Source: Claviceps africana (lineage: Eukaryota; Ascomycota; Sordariomycetes; Hypocreales; Clavicipitaceae). Taken from it: DNA of 64,000 bases. The stretch is from the NCBI GenBank assembly GCA_018360145.1, contig SRPY01000017.1, positions 1 to 64,000 on the forward strand, given 5' to 3'. The notes beneath the pieces are model-generated. The model was not told the DNA's origin, ran no database searches, and saw only the letters and a program-made list of their open reading frames with translations. A program made the translations under genes and the position numbers. Shown here piece after piece: positions 34,601 through 48,133 of this stretch (within the stretch, counting starts at the first letter, position 1; every line of letters starts with the position of its first letter).

Positions 34601-36727
34601 TAGGCTACTTACTATAGTAGGTTCTAAGACCTATATAATATATATTCCCTCTAAAAGGCTTATAATAAAAACTAGCTTTTTTAGAATTATAGAACCTATA
34701 GGCCCTATTTCTAGCGGCCTCCCTAGGCTTTCTATAGGGAATAATAGCTCTTTAAAGAGGGATTTCCCTAATAAATATACCCTAAAACCCTTTATAATTA
34801 TAAAGAGAGCTAAGGTAAATTTAAAACCCTCTACTCCTTTAATAGAGAATAATTCCTTAAAGGGGGAAAAATAACTATATAAAGTTATTCTTAGTAATAA
34901 GGATTACCCTATACCTTATAATTTAATAGTTAGAATAAGCTTAGCTAAGCCCCTAGTTCTAAGGATTAAAATTCACTAAATTTAACGTAATTTAAGCCTA
35001 AAAAAATTAATTTAAATCCAGATAAAATGGATATTAATATAGGGGCTTTAGTATATTAAATCTACTATAAGGTATAACTTAAAGCAAAAGAAAATATACT
35101 TAAAAGTAAGCCTAAGACTTAGAAGTAAGCTTTATATTTATTAAATAAAGCTAAATAGCTTAAAGCGATTTTTAGTGAATTTAAGTAACTTTTAAAGGCT
35201 AAAACCTTTGAATTTATAGAGGCAGACTAAGTCCCTAAAGGCTAAAAGGTTCTAAAAAATCGCTTAGTATTAAAAATAAAGAGAGATAAAGAAAATAATC
35301 CTCTTAAATATAAAGTATAGCTTATTGCTAAAGGATTTATATAAATAAAAGGGTTAGATTATATAAATATTTTTACTGCTATTAATATTCCCCCTAGCTA
35401 GTAAATTTTACTAGCCTTAGTAGTTTAAAATAACTAAGAAATAGAGTAAGTAGACTTTATTAATGCCTTTTTAAATAGCCACCTTAAAGAGCTTATTTAT
35501 ATAATAATTCTAAAGGGTTTTATAGAATTTATTAAGCAAAATCTATATTTAGCTAAATTAGCTATAAGCTATAGTTATAAGGCTTTTAAAAGACAAATAA
35601 TTATACTTAAAAAGACCCTTTATAGCCTAAAGCAAAGCTTTAAAGAGTGGCAGCAAACGCTAAATAAAGTGCTTAAAAGCCTTAGTTTTAGCCCTTTTAT
35701 ATCTAACCCTACTATATTCTATAATCTAATAACTAAAACGTTTATTATCACTTACATTAATAATTACCTCCTTATAGGGCTAAATTTGCAATATATTTAA
35801 TAGCTTAAAAAGGCCTTATATAAAGCCTACCCTATAGAAGATAGGGGCCCTGCTAAATTCTTTCTAAGGGTATAAATATAGCGTAATTGAAAAAATAAGG
35901 TCTTAAAAATCCACTAAAAATAATATATTTAAGAGGCCTTAGTACGCTTTAAGCTAGAAAATTACAAGGCAGTTAGAATTTTAATGCAGCTAAGGGTCTT
36001 AAAAACACAGCTTACTAAGCCCTTAAAAAGCTAAGAAATTAAAGAATATTAAAGTATAATAGAGACTATTATATACTTAATGCTCCTTACTAGGCCTAAT
36101 GTTACTTTTACGCTGTAGTAGCTTTCTATAGCCCTAGCTAGTCTTTATTTAAAACATTTAAATGCTATAAAAAGCCTGCTAAAGTACCTCTTTAGTACTT
36201 AGAACCTTACTATAATTTATAAGGGTCCCCTTAGAAATTTAAATAAAAACAACGCTATTAACTATAGCTTAGTTAGGTTCTATAATAGCGATTTTGCTAG
36301 AGATAGAAGCTCTTCTAAATTCACCTATATATATCTATTTAAGCTAGCTAGCGGCTTTATAAGTTAAAAGAGTAAAAAGGCTAGTATAATAGCTTTATTT
36401 ACTATAGAAGCTAAATTAGATGTAATCCACGAGACCTTTAGAGAGCTTTAGTGGCTAGAGGGCATTTTTAAGGAGCTAAAGGCCTCTATAAAGCCCTTTA
36501 TTTAGATTTTTTACAATAACTAAGGCGCTATAAAGACCGCCTATAATCTAATACTTTATAGCTACATTAAGTATACCTTATTAAAATTTTATTATAATTA
36601 ATAATAAGTCTTAGCTAGGCTAGCTAAAATAGCTTATTTAAATACTAAGAAAATGCTAGCTAATAGCCTAATAAAGCCCTTAGCTATACCTTTACACACT
36701 ATTTTCTTAAAGCTTATAGGGCTCTAA
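31700..36727 (+). pseudogene. Copia gag-pol pseudogene of D1
   Basis: Domain order on the plus strand: gag-like Lys-rich region to about 32750; protease-like SLLYNTGFIVHLINS at about 32930-32980; the gag-pre-integrase region with LGHLGINLL at about 33835-33860; the integrase core with a YFNRGKEINS stretch at about 34200 (the second catalytic Asp appears as Asn); an RT stretch with KYKV then LIAKGF at about 35310-35340 and YINN at 35753-35764 (YVDD mutated by RIP); and an RNase H tail AYLNTKKMLANSLIKPL at about 36630-36690. The frame ends at TAA 36725-36727. Dozens of TAA/TAG stops prevent expression. Confidence 0.88.
34593..34874 (+). pseudogene. Surviving 93-codon open stretch in D1 pol
   Basis: The longest stop-free run in the AT-rich block. 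It begins MLNRLLTIVGSKTYIIYIPS and continues with a segment resembling the integrase C-terminal (SxRVYxPxxRxVIxSRDVVF-like) region of Copia polyproteins. Its reading frame is continuous with the pol domains on either side, and the D2 copy aligns to it at about 58117-58398. I regard it as a chance open piece of a dead pol. Confidence 0.8.
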
Positions 36728-37038
36728 TCCCTATAGTAATTACTATAAATCTTAACGCCTAGCTAAAGGTATTAAAACCCTTATAAAAAAACTTAAAAAA
36801 TATAAAATAATTACTAAAACAATTACTAAAATTAACCTTTAACTTTAATAATAAATTTTATTTAATTAGCTATAATTAACTATAGCCTTTTTTAACTTTT
36901 ACTAGGAGCCCCGCTTTTTGACTTTTTAAATTAATTATCCTTTTTCTTAAATAATTTTATTTAGATTTATATAGATTTTATTTTTAAATTTAGTATTTCT
37001 CTTTTTATTTAACTTTTAAAATACCTCTTTAAAAGGGG

Positions 37039-38059
37039 TATTAAAAATAATAGCTATTTTTAGGAGACTTTATCTACTATAAGGACTTTTAATAGGCCTT
37101 ATAACAACCCTAACCCTAACCCCTATAGGGACCTTTATAGAGGGTCTTTAGATTAAAAGCTAGCGGTGGTGCGTGTAATATACGTATATACACGCGCGTA
37201 GCAAGCGTAAAAATAGACGTTTTAGCTAAAAGCTTATAGCTATAAGCGCCCTACTTTTCTAGCCTTTTTGCCCTTAATTACACGCTTTAATAGCTAGTGT
37301 ACGCTTAATTAAGAAGCTAATAAACTATTAGCTTTAGTAATTAATTTTTATAGTAATAAAGTATATTAGCTAAATTTTAATTAAAGATTTAAGCTATACT
37401 ATTTAGTGGCTATAAGGCTTTAAGTTATATAACCTATAGGCTACCTTAAAGAAGGAAATAAAAGGTCTTTAAAATTAAATTATATAAAGACTAAGGGTTA
37501 TAAAAAGGAAATATAAAAAGTTTTATTATTACTAAAGTAAGGGGAATTTTTTTATATAAATTTCTTAATTTTTAGATTTTTAGGATTTTTTTATATATAG
37601 ATTTTCACTAAGTAAATTTTTAGTGTATATATTAATAGGTTAATTATATAGCTATAAGTCTATTTTTTTGTTTTTCTATATAAATAAATTTTATAGAAAA
37701 TAAAAAGTAGCTTATAAGCCTCTACTAGCTATATAGATTTACTAATAGGCTTAGTAAGTATATAAGGAAGAATACTTATCTCTTTATAGCTATCTATAAC
37801 TATATAAACCGTTAATTAAACCTACTACCTATAACATTAAATAAATTAAATAAAATCTAAGAAAATTCACTTATATTCTATAAGCTAGAATTTAGTGTAT
37901 TTTACGTGCTAAAAAGCGTACATTAAGCTTCTAACGTAGGAATAAGGCCTGTAGCAACCGCTACAGCGCTGCAGAGACCTTCTAACCGCTAGCTTACTAA
38001 GCCTTACTACCTTAGTATTCCAGAGGGCAAAAGCCTCTGCAAACCCCTTATTTCTAATA
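37039..38059 (+). repeat. Element D1 3' LTR (1021 bp)
   Basis: Starts TATTAAAAATAATAGC (inner end, mutated). The outer right end is well preserved (GTAGCAACCGCTACAGCGCT near 37950). Confidence 0.93.
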
Positions 38060-38064
38060 AATAC

Positions 38065-40300
38065 TAACTTCTTAATATTAATATTAATAAGGATAGTGTC
38101 TTTAAGTAAAGTAAACTAAAAGGTTTTATTAAAAGTAAGGCTATAAATATAAAGAAGGTTAAGGATTAAAGTAGAGAAAGCCTTTACTTTTCCTTATAAA
38201 TATATTATAGCTTTACTATAGTTTTTTAAAGTTAATTTATTAGCTAAGTTAGTAAATACTACTATTATAGCAGTGTTTTCCCTTTTATAGTTATTCTCCT
38301 TTATTCTATAGACTTCCTCCTTTATTTTAGTAAGTCTTTAAATTAGGTTTTAAAACTTACTATTAAACTCTATAAAGCGTTTAAGTAATATAGCGCTAGG
38401 GATTTATATAAGGTTAGCCTTTTATATTATAGTAAGGGAGCCTATAATAGTACTATTAATATACCTTTAGCTATAAGTAAAGTAAATACTTAGGATTTTA
38501 TAGTAGTTTAGTATTTATATTTTATAGTTTTTACCCTTAATACTACCTTTAATGTAGTAGGTATAAACTACCTTTTTAAAGCTATTTTAAATACTATAAA
38601 TAAAAGGAAGTTTTAAAGATTTATAGGTTATATTACCTTTCTTTAGCGTTAAGTGTATTACTTTTAAAGCTACTCTCTCTTTATTAATAATACTAAAGGC
38701 AATATAAAGGGTAGTTAGCTATAGTTTATATAAGCTATTATCTTCTATAATAAAAACCTTATTATTAGTGATTATTACTCTCTATATAGCGAATTCTTAA
38801 CTTATAGAGTATAAGACGTCTTTATAGAACTATTATTTCTTTATATTGCCTTAACTCTAAAAGCGCTACTCTATATATAGAACTAAAAAGGGTTTATAAT
38901 TATTAGCGGTTTTATTATTATTTATTAATAAATATTTGCTATAGTATTTTACCTTTAAGGCAGTCTATTTTAGGATTTTATTATTTACTATAATATATTT
39001 AGTGCTATTAGCTTTATTAAGTTAGTATAAGTAGCTAAGGCTATAGTATTTTTAAATATATTTAAGGGTAGCTTTATTTATAAAGTGCCTAGCTACTATT
39101 TTATTAAATTACTATATTATAGGGTTTTAAGGTTAAGCTAAGTTAATTATTTCTTTATTAAAACTTAAGTTAAGCGTTTCTTTATTTAAAAAATCGTTAT
39201 TATTTTAAAGTAAATCGCTAAATAGCTTTTAGTATTTATTATTAGTTATAGCTATAGAGTTATTAAGTATATAAAAGTTAGTAAATAGTGTATAAAGGTT
39301 AGTAGCTATATTAAAGGTAGCTAAATAAATATAGAAAGCTATATTATAAGTAATTAAATTAGTGCTAAAGATATTAAATCTTTTTATATTAAAATTATAT
39401 TCTCTTAATTTATTAATATAGAAGAAGTTATTATTATATTCCTTAAGTTATATAAAACCTTATAAAGGATCCGCTATTAAGGATTTATTTATTACTTCTA
39501 TATAAAAGGGCGTTAAAGAGAGTTAAAGAGGCATTAAAAAGCTTATAGTAGTTATAGTTAATAAATAGTTATTAGGGATATAAATAGAGAATTTTAAAAA
39601 GGTTTCTATAAAGCTCCTTTAGGCTTATTACTACCTTTAAATTAGGTTTTTCTAATTATTTACTATTATAAGTAAAAAATACTATTGTTTTTAATAGATT
39701 TAAAGGATAATTAATAGTATTTAAAAGTAATTTTAGCAAATATAATTAGAAATAAAGAGAGGTAAGTAGGGAGTTAAATAAATAAAAACGTAGGATTTAG
39801 TTAAAAAAGGGGGATAATTAAGAAAGGTTATAGGGTTTTTTTAATTTTAAATTATAGAGAATAAGGTAAGTTTAAAGTAAGGTATATAAGTAAGGGACTA
39901 TAGCTTAAAAGCTATAGTATTCTATAAACGCTTATTAATTTATAGAGGTCTTTAATCCCTTTTTTTAAGTACTTGCTTAGTTTAGCTAATTAATTTTAAT
40001 ATAAAGCGGGCTTAGTGCCCTTCCTTTACTGTTTTATTTTTTAGTTAATTAGGTGTTTTTAAAGGTATTTTTCCACTATTTTACTAGTATTAACCTATAT
40101 ATCTTCTTTAGATATCTATTAATTGTCCTTTACTATATATCCTTTCTATTAAATAAGAAATTTAAGTTTAGGTTCCTACCCTTTTTTATAGAAAAAATAA
40201 GCCTTATAGCTATTAATTTACTTAATTTCTTAGTGGTCTACTTTAAAGCTACCTTTAAAGGCTATTAAAGGTAGTGTAGTAACTTACCTTTAAAAAGGGT
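38065..40300 (-). pseudogene. Element C extra reading frame of unknown function
   Basis: Read on the minus strand from about 38.95 to 38.1 kb, one continuous frame of roughly 280 codons is interrupted only by TAA/TAG, many at positions that would be Gln or Trp before RIP. The residues are Lys/Ile/Asn/Tyr-rich and include NKVFIIEDNSLYKL, FKKVVYTYYIKGS and TKIKEEVYRIKENNYKRE. It lies downstream of integrase and is cut by the D1 insertion. I do not recognise the protein. Frames above 39 kb are less clear. Confidence 0.5.
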
Positions 40301-41931
40301 TGCTTTTTTACTATAATTTCTATAAATAGGCTGCTAAAACTATTAAATATATATAGAATTTAGCTAAAAAATCTAAGTAAAAAGAAAGTAGTAAGATTTA
40401 CTTTAATACTTTAAAAGGCTTAGCTCTTTAAAGTAACTACTTTTTTTTAAATTTCTTTAAAAGCTTATATTTTAAATAAAGTTAAAGGTATACTATATTA
40501 CTAATATTAATATCTACTAGGTTATACTTAAAGTTATATTAGATTTTAATAAAGATAGCTGCTATAGTAATAGTATATTTTACTTTTTATTAGTATAGAT
40601 ATTTAAAGATAGTAAAGTTAATATCCTTTAAGTTAAAGCTAATATCTCCTATACTGTAAAGGAGGTTTATAACTAATAGTAGCTTATATTTAAGAACTAG
40701 CTTATTAAGAGAATAACTAATAGCTATAGCTATTATATTATTTAGGTAGTATTATAGTGTAAAAAGGATATTAATCTATAATATATTAGGGTTAGTTATT
40801 ATATAGAAGTAAATTACTATTATTATAGTTTAGTTCTTTTTTTTAGCTAAATTATTAGTTTAAAGGTAGTATATAGTTAATATAAAAAGTTTAATACTAA
40901 AAGTATAAAATAGTGCTTTTTATAAGTTAAAGAGGAATTTAAGATTATAATTACTAACGATTTCTTTAAAGAGGCCTTAATTTATAAAGTATAGTAATTA
41001 AAGTAGTAGTTTAGCTTAGATTTCTACTATATATATTTTATGCCTTAATATAAGGATAGTCTTTTTACTAAATAAGCAATTTATTAAGTATAAAATATTT
41101 AAAGTATTAAATCCTTTAACTAACTAAGCTATATTAATAGATAGTTTCTTTAGTATATTAATAATAAAATCTAAGGATATTATATAAAAAGGAGTGGGCT
41201 TTATTTATAAAGGGCATATTTTATTAATAGCTCTACTTTATAATATAAAATTCTCTCTATATATAAAGTAGTATATAATATAATTATAGATTTACTTACT
41301 TATATTTAGAAAAACTACTGCTCTTAGCTCCTTAACTATATAGCTAATACTAAAGTAGTAGTAGTTATTATAAATTATAGCTAGAATTTCCTCTATATAA
41401 TTATAGAGTATATATAGCTAGTAATATCCTTTAAAGTCTTAATAGTATAATAATTTATTATTATAAAGGTTTTAGCTATATATTAGAATTTACAGGCAAT
41501 AGTAACTAAGTTATTATTGTTTTTAGTAGTAATTTACAATACTTTATAAAATATAGCTATACTTTAGGTTAATATAGTACTCTATTAATATAGCTTCTTT
41601 AAGCTAGAAATTAATTATAACTCCTACTATATAGTCTTTATTAAAATATATATAGGCATTTAGTTTATTAAAAGTACTATTATTTACTACTTTTTAATAG
41701 CTAAGTTTAATAAAGAGTTTTAAAAGTGTATTAAAGACTATATTTAAGACTTTAAAAATATAGATTATATATAAGTTAATCTATAAAAGGTAGTTTATAA
41801 CTTTTACTAATTTAAGGTTAGCTTTATTAAAATCTATTATTATAAGTAATATATAATAAATAATCCCTTTTACTAAAGTATAATCTATTATAATATTAAT
41901 AGAAGTGAGGTTAAATTAAGCTATTTTACAT
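40301..41931 (-). pseudogene. Element C integrase-side pol remains
   Basis: Just inside the B insertion, minus-strand DNA at about 41890-41790 reads a stretch resembling an integrase core: IIIDYTLVKGIIYYILLIII, then DFNKANLKLVKV, compare the DxILVVVDRFSK motif of Gypsy integrases. This places the B insertion within or just before the integrase domain of C. Sequence further down is too decayed to divide. Confidence 0.55.
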
Positions 41932-41936
41932 AGTTT

Positions 41937-42172
41937 TGTCATGGACTGGCCTAGATGGCTTCTGCGATCTAGCGTCAATGGATTTATTATTAACTATAGA
42001 GGAGAGAGAGGAGAGAGAGGAGACTCCTAAAAGGAGCCTCCTCGCTAGCTTATATATCTTATATGCCTCTAGCGTGCCCTAAGTATGCCTCTATAGTTAC
42101 GCTTTATAGAATATAATAAGATTACAATAAGCCCTTAATAAGGATCTAAGCCACTAGCTTAAATCTATTATA
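41937..42172 (-). repeat. Element B 3' LTR (236 bp)
   Basis: The outer left tip is intact (TGTCATGGACTGGCCTAGAT). The inner end is mutated (AATCTATTATA). It contains a GGAGAGAGA direct repeat. Confidence 0.92.
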
Positions 42173-45100
42173 TAGGTCCCTTTTACACGCCCTATTAGCC
42201 ACTTATTAAGTGTAGGAGGGTATTTATTTATAGTAGGGTGGGTATATTATAGCTCTACCTATCCCTAGCCTATGCCTATATAAGTAATTTATATTATTTA
42301 TAATATTAGTATATAGTTATTTAAAAGCGAGCTTAATAGTACTATAGCACTGTAAGTTAGTTTTATAATTATAATAATAAGCTAAACTAAATAAATAAAA
42401 AGTAAGCTAAATGCTAGTTTACTATAATTACTTAGGTTAGTAGAATAGGTATAAAAGCCCCCTTTACACTATTACCTATTTACCTTTCTTTCCTCCCCCT
42501 TTATACTCTTTAACCTCTTTAAAATTCTCTTTACTACCTACTTACTATTCTTTTACTACCTATTTTATTTAATAAATATTCTGCTTTAAGTTTTAAAAGG
42601 AGCCTTTTATTTATTATTCTATATCTTATATATTGCCTCTATACTTACATTATTGTTTACCCTTACACCCTAGTTATGCTATTACATTAGTATAGATATA
42701 GTTATTATAAATTCTTAACGCTAACTTATTTAATGCTAGTAGGATATCTGCCGCTGCTACTCTACCCCCTCCCCCTTTACCTCCTTTATATAGCTTATAG
42801 CTAGTTAGCTACTATAAGGTAGAGGGTGACTTAGGTAATAAGTCCCTTACACTTAAAGAATTTTAATAAGTAGTAGGTGGTTAGAGAGGGTCTTAAAAGG
42901 AGATAGATAGGGGGTTAGGTGTTGTCTTAGAAGAATAGATTAAGGGTTGTAAATAACCCTAAATTAATTTCCGTTTTAATAAGATAGGACTATTGTTATA
43001 ACGTATATCTCCCTATTATAACTTAAAGTTATATAGCGTAGATGTGTTACATACGCTTTTTAGTGGCTTCTATATAGAATAGATATATTCTACTTATTTA
43101 ATAAGTGCATTATAATTCTTACTATAGCTACGTATATTTTAGATATATAGAATCTCCTCTACCTTATATTTAAAATATATCTATCTAAAATCATTACTAA
43201 TTAAGCGTAGGTTTAGTTAAAAATCTTTACATACCTAAGAGAGCAATAGATCTATTACTATATACTTAATAAAGTCTATATAGAAAACTAAGTAAATATT
43301 ACCTAAGATATCTAAGTATATAGTAAGTAGTGTAGGTATATCTAAAATAGTATATCTTACTATAACTTAATTTAACTTATAGTATAGGCAGTTAGTTTTA
43401 ATATAGTAGAGGTTAAGCTAAACTTAATCCTTAACTATAAAGCGCTTAGCTAGACAGCGCTTATAATTTACTATGTTTTATTATTGTTATTATATAAAGT
43501 TAATAGTAGCTTATATTAATTAAGTACCTATATAGATTTAATTAAGGAAGTATACTATATACCCCTTAAGTAATACTTAACTTTTAATAAAAGGTAGGTT
43601 ATATTAAAAGAGCTTAATATTATAGCTATAAAGCGTATAGTAAGCGCTTATTCTAATAACATTAAATATCTAATTATTTAATATAAGCTAATAAGCAGCT
43701 AGATATTTAGGCTAATTATCCTAAAAGAAGGCAATAATAACACATAGTATAGCTTACACTTCCTAGTTAGCACATTCTATACCGCTATTTATCTATAGGT
43801 AGTATAATATAAATAGTAGCTATTTAGTTCCTACTAGTAAGTAAAGCACTATCTAAAATCCCCTAATTTAATTAAAGCTATAATTAAATATAATACTTTA
43901 TAGAAACCTATAGAACTACTACTAATATTAAAGGAAGCGCTTTATATACACTTTAGTAGCTATATTAGTTATTGCCTTAAGCTAAATATATTTAGAGAGA
44001 TAGTCTATAATAACTATAAAGTATTTAAAAGATTCCTTATTTACTGCTAGTAAATTAGTTATAAAGTCTATTAAAACTTATAATTAATAATAATTTAGTG
44101 TAGGAATAGGCTATAGTAGGCCCTATTAAAGTTATTAACTCTTCTACTTATTATAATAGTAGTAATTCTATATAAAGCGTGCTATATTTTTTAATATCCC
44201 TTCCTAATAGTACTTATATACTAATACTTAAAACATAGTGTTCTTACTAAGGTAACCTAATATAAATAAATTATATATATATTAAATAAGCGTAGTAGTA
44301 AGTAGTTTAAATTAAAGTACCTAAATATAGCTATAAAATAATAATATACTATATATATTAATAGTATAATCTCCTATTTACTATTAAGTATTAGCCTTAA
44401 GTAGAAAATATTACACTCCCTTTTAAATTAACTTCTATTTAATAAAGTGTAACTTATTTATTATAATGCTTTAGAACTAAAGGTCTTTAAGGTATAGATT
44501 TATAAATAGCATAGGTATATATAGCGTAGATATAGGTAAAGTAGCTATTAAGCTATATAAGTTATAATTACTAGCTACTAAAGGTTTATTTAGTATTCTA
44601 AGGTATATAATTAATACTAAAGGGAATAGTGCTTAGTATTTTATAGCTAAACCTTACTTATTTTATTTATAGTAGAAGAGTATATTAAATTATACTATAA
44701 AGGTGCTTAGTTAGTAATGTAACTAAAAATTAAAGAGAGAGAGTATCTTCACTTAACGTGCCTATCTCTTAAATATCTTATATAAGCTAGTAAAGTATTT
44801 AAGATTCTTATAGTTAGTAAAAATTATAAAAAGGTATAAAACACTATAGAGTTCTATAAACTACACCTTAAGGTAGGAAATAATACTAAAAAGCTCTTTA
44901 TTATAAATTATATAGTTCCTTTAAGGCGCTAATAAGCGCATTAAGTAATATATAACTAGGCGTAGTATACCTAACTTATTATATTAAAAGAGGTAGCTGC
45001 TAAGCGCTTCCTTAAATAAGTTAGCTTCTACTATAGTCTTATAATTAAGATTCTACTAAGCGAGAATAGGGTATAAAATAAAGGCGGCCTTTAGCTAATA

Positions 45101-47892
45101 AAATAATTACTTACACTTACTTAACTAAATAAATAGTGTGCCCTTCTATATTAATATAAGAAAAGAGCTAATAAAATCTAAAAAGTTAGGGATAAATTTA
45201 CAATAAAAATTTATAAAACCTAAAAAGCTATAGACGCTATATATCTTAATAGGTAGCTATTAATTATAAATAGCCGCTACCTTCTTTAAATTTAGGCGTA
45301 CTATATATCCTACTTAAATAATAAACCCTAAGTACTTTACCTCCTTTACACTAAAGGCACACTTATTAATATTTAAGTAAAGGCCTATCTATTAAAGGTA
45401 GGTAAAAACCTTTTATATACACTTAATATAGTCTTTTTATATACTATTAAAGTAAATTAAAATATTATTAAAATATACAGTAGTGTAATCTTTAAAGGCG
45501 TCTCCTAATACACTATTAATATAACATTAAAACGTAGCTAAAGCCCCTACTAAACTAAATAGATATACTAACTATTTAAAGAGACTAAATTATATATAAA
45601 AGGTAGTTAAATATTTATTACTTTAGGCCACTTATAGCTAGTAAAAGGCAGTGTATATATTTAACTTAATAAACCACTAGGCTTCTATAAAAGAATATAG
45701 AGTTTCCTTTATTAATAGAAGTAAGTAACAGTTTTAATCTATAACTTTATTAAAGGTATAATAGTTAATATAAAAGTGCTAGCTACTACCTGCCTTCTAT
45801 ACTAAAAGCACTAACGCTATAGCTAATAAAGAGAATATATAAATCTAACCTTTATCTATTAAGTCTATAATTTATTTCTAAATCTTTAGTAGCTAGTCCC
45901 TTAATATATTATATAGAGGTACCTATAGGATCTTTAAAAGGGAGCTATTTAGGTTCCTTTAAAGATATATATAGTAGTCTATAACGCCTTAATAAAGGAA
46001 TAAAGAGAACACCTATTCCTTACTAAAGAGGTTTTAAAAATTATATAAGTTAGGTAGTAAGTGCTATAGTATTTTATTAATTAATAGAATAGGAGGTCTT
46101 AAGGTAGTTACTAAAATATTGTTAATTTCTCTTAAGCTTATTACTAAAAGTTATATTAGCTTTTATTATAATATAGCGCGTTAAGCTAAGCTAGTGTAGA
46201 TTAATCCTAAAATAGCTATAGTAGGTGTTATAATAGTGTGTATTTCTACTACGTAGATAACTAGTTCTAAATGCTTACTAACCTTAAGATACCTTCTAAT
46301 AAAGTAAAGTGTAATATTATTTTAAAATATCTATAAAGAGCTAAGAATATAATTATAAGATAGTTTAAAAATAATATAAGCTATAATAGAAAATACCTAG
46401 CTATTAACGTCTACTATAAAGTAGATAAGTTAGGTAATATATATATATAAAGCGGATAAGTATAGAAGATTATCTAGTGTTATAGCTATAACTAGTAATT
46501 ATAGTTATAATAGATAGAAGCGCTATAGATATAGCTATTATATTAGCTTTTTACTTATAGCAGTAAAGCTATTATATTTATTATTTACTTATATAGTAAT
46601 AAATAAAGACCTATTATAAAAGAGAGGTAGAAGAAAGGGTAGTTCCTCTATATAGTCTTCTATTACTTTATATATAGTATTTAAATATATAGGCTAATAG
46701 CTAAAGTAAATACATTTACTGCTAATATCCTTACTATTAAGACTTAAGCAGTAGGGCTATCTTTTTCTAAGTTAACGCTTAACTTATTACTAATAGGCTC
46801 TTTATTAGAGATTTTATAAATATATATACCTATAGGCAGTAGGGGTAGATGTGCTAAATAAAGTTAGTATTCTTTAATTTAATAGCCTATAACTCTATAG
46901 TATAAGTATTAACCCTCTTTATAGTATTTATTAATAACTATCTTAAAAACCTATATAGTATAGGTTAGTTTCTTTTTATTATTAATCTTACTTTAAGAGG
47001 AAGTATATTATAAAGTATATTAGTTATAGAGAGATATTATAAAGCTAGCACTATTAACCTTAGTTATAGCTATATCGCCCTCTATATTACAGAACTTATA
47101 ACTTAATTAATAAGCTTTAATATATTTCTCTAAATAGTAAAAGTTAATATTAAAGGTAATGCTTTAATAGCGCTTTATAGCCTTATAGTAATTATTATAA
47201 GGTATATTATAGCTAATACAGTAATTATATATACACTTATTTAAAGCTATATAAAGCTTTATAAGTTTTATAGTATTTACTTAATTAATACCTTTTATTA
47301 AAACTAGCTTCTACTTAAAATAAATATAAAAGTCTATAAATTATTTATTTATACACTACTTAAGCTAATTAAGCTTAAAAATAATACACTTTTCCCTATA
47401 AAGGTCTATATATATTCTATTAAAGTATATTAAAAAGCGGCTTAATATATATATAAATATATATTTTAATTTAAAGAAAGGTGCTATATAGGTCTAAACT
47501 TTAGACCTTAGGTTTTAATAAATAAAGAACTACTTATTATAATTGCTTTTAATAAAGTTAGAGTCTACCTTTAATTTATAAGCTATAAGGCTTTATTAAG
47601 CTTAGTAAGTAGCTTTATTACTATTATATAGCGTTTCTATAAGTAATAGCTTACACTTAAGTTTCTTATAGTAAGGTATAGCTATTGCTGCTATAGTGGT
47701 TATTAAGGTTATATTAAAGCTAGCTGCTTCTATTATTAATACTTAGTGGTAAAGCTTAATAAGCTATACCTTTTACTACGCTATTTTATCTTAAAGGAAT
47801 TATAATTCCTATATATTGCTTAGTTAACTTATTTAATTATTACTATTAGGGTTTATTATATCTACATTATTATCGCTATAATAGTTAATAAT
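42173..47892 (-). pseudogene. Element B gag-pol remains (Ty3/Gypsy)
   Basis: On the minus strand the RT box reads YFNNILIY at about 45475-45452 (consensus YxDD, Asp to Asn by RIP). An integrase-like IVIIDYLSKYI lies near 43960-44010 and retains its Asp. The left 500 bp (42173-42700) is non-coding-like, with pyrimidine-rich runs. Compared with element A, B keeps more C and G, so it was either mutated less or inserted later. Confidence 0.75.
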
Positions 47893-48128
47893 TATTATAA
47901 ACTAGCTTAAATAGCTTCTATAATCTAGTGTTAATAGATTTATTATTAACTATAAAGGAGAGAGAGGAGAGAGAGGAGACTTCTAAAAGGAGCCTCCTCG
48001 CTAGCTTATATATCTTATATACCTTTAGTGTGCCTTAAGTGTGCCTCTATAGTTACGCTTTATAGGATACAATAAGATTGCAATAAGCCCCTAATAAGGA
48101 TCCAAGCCACCAGCTCGAATCCATCACA
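47893..48128 (-). repeat. Element B 5' LTR (236 bp)
   Basis: The inner left end is mutated (TATTATAAACTAGC). The outer right end is intact (GGATCCAAGCCACCAGCTCG then AATCCATCACA). Confidence 0.92.
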
Positions 48129-48133
48129 AGTTT

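Larger units (their letters stand above)
30154..38059 (+). mobile_element. Copia LTR retrotransposon D1, nested in C
   Basis: A complete 7906-bp element. LTRs of exactly 1021 bp (30154-31174 and 37039-38059) are flanked by a perfect AATAC duplication (30149-30153 and 38060-38064). A polypurine tract, AAAAGGGG (37031-37038), directly precedes the 3' LTR. Pol domains lie in Ty1/Copia order, protease-integrase-RT-RNase H, on the plus strand. All frames are interrupted by RIP-type stops. Confidence 0.95.
41937..48128 (-). mobile_element. Gypsy LTR retrotransposon B, nested in C
   Basis: A complete 6192-bp element. LTRs of exactly 236 bp (41937-42172 and 47893-48128) have a perfect AGTTT duplication (41932-41936 and 48129-48133). 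Pol reads on the minus strand. A purine stretch, AAAAGGGACC on the minus strand, abuts the LTR at 42173, marking it as the 3' LTR. Both LTR termini closely match those of element A while the LTR centres differ, so A and B are sister families. Confidence 0.93.

Noticed and set aside
37104..37123. Telomere-like CCCTAACCCTAACCCC in the Copia LTR
   Set aside because: Only about two and a half units, present at the same position in other copies of this LTR (30216, 53716, 60606), so it is part of the transposon and not a telomere or interstitial telomere.
40053..40268. 71-codon open frame on the plus strand
   Set aside because: It lies on the non-coding strand of element C and is Phe/Leu/Tyr/Ile-rich as any AT-rich frame would be. 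No motif.
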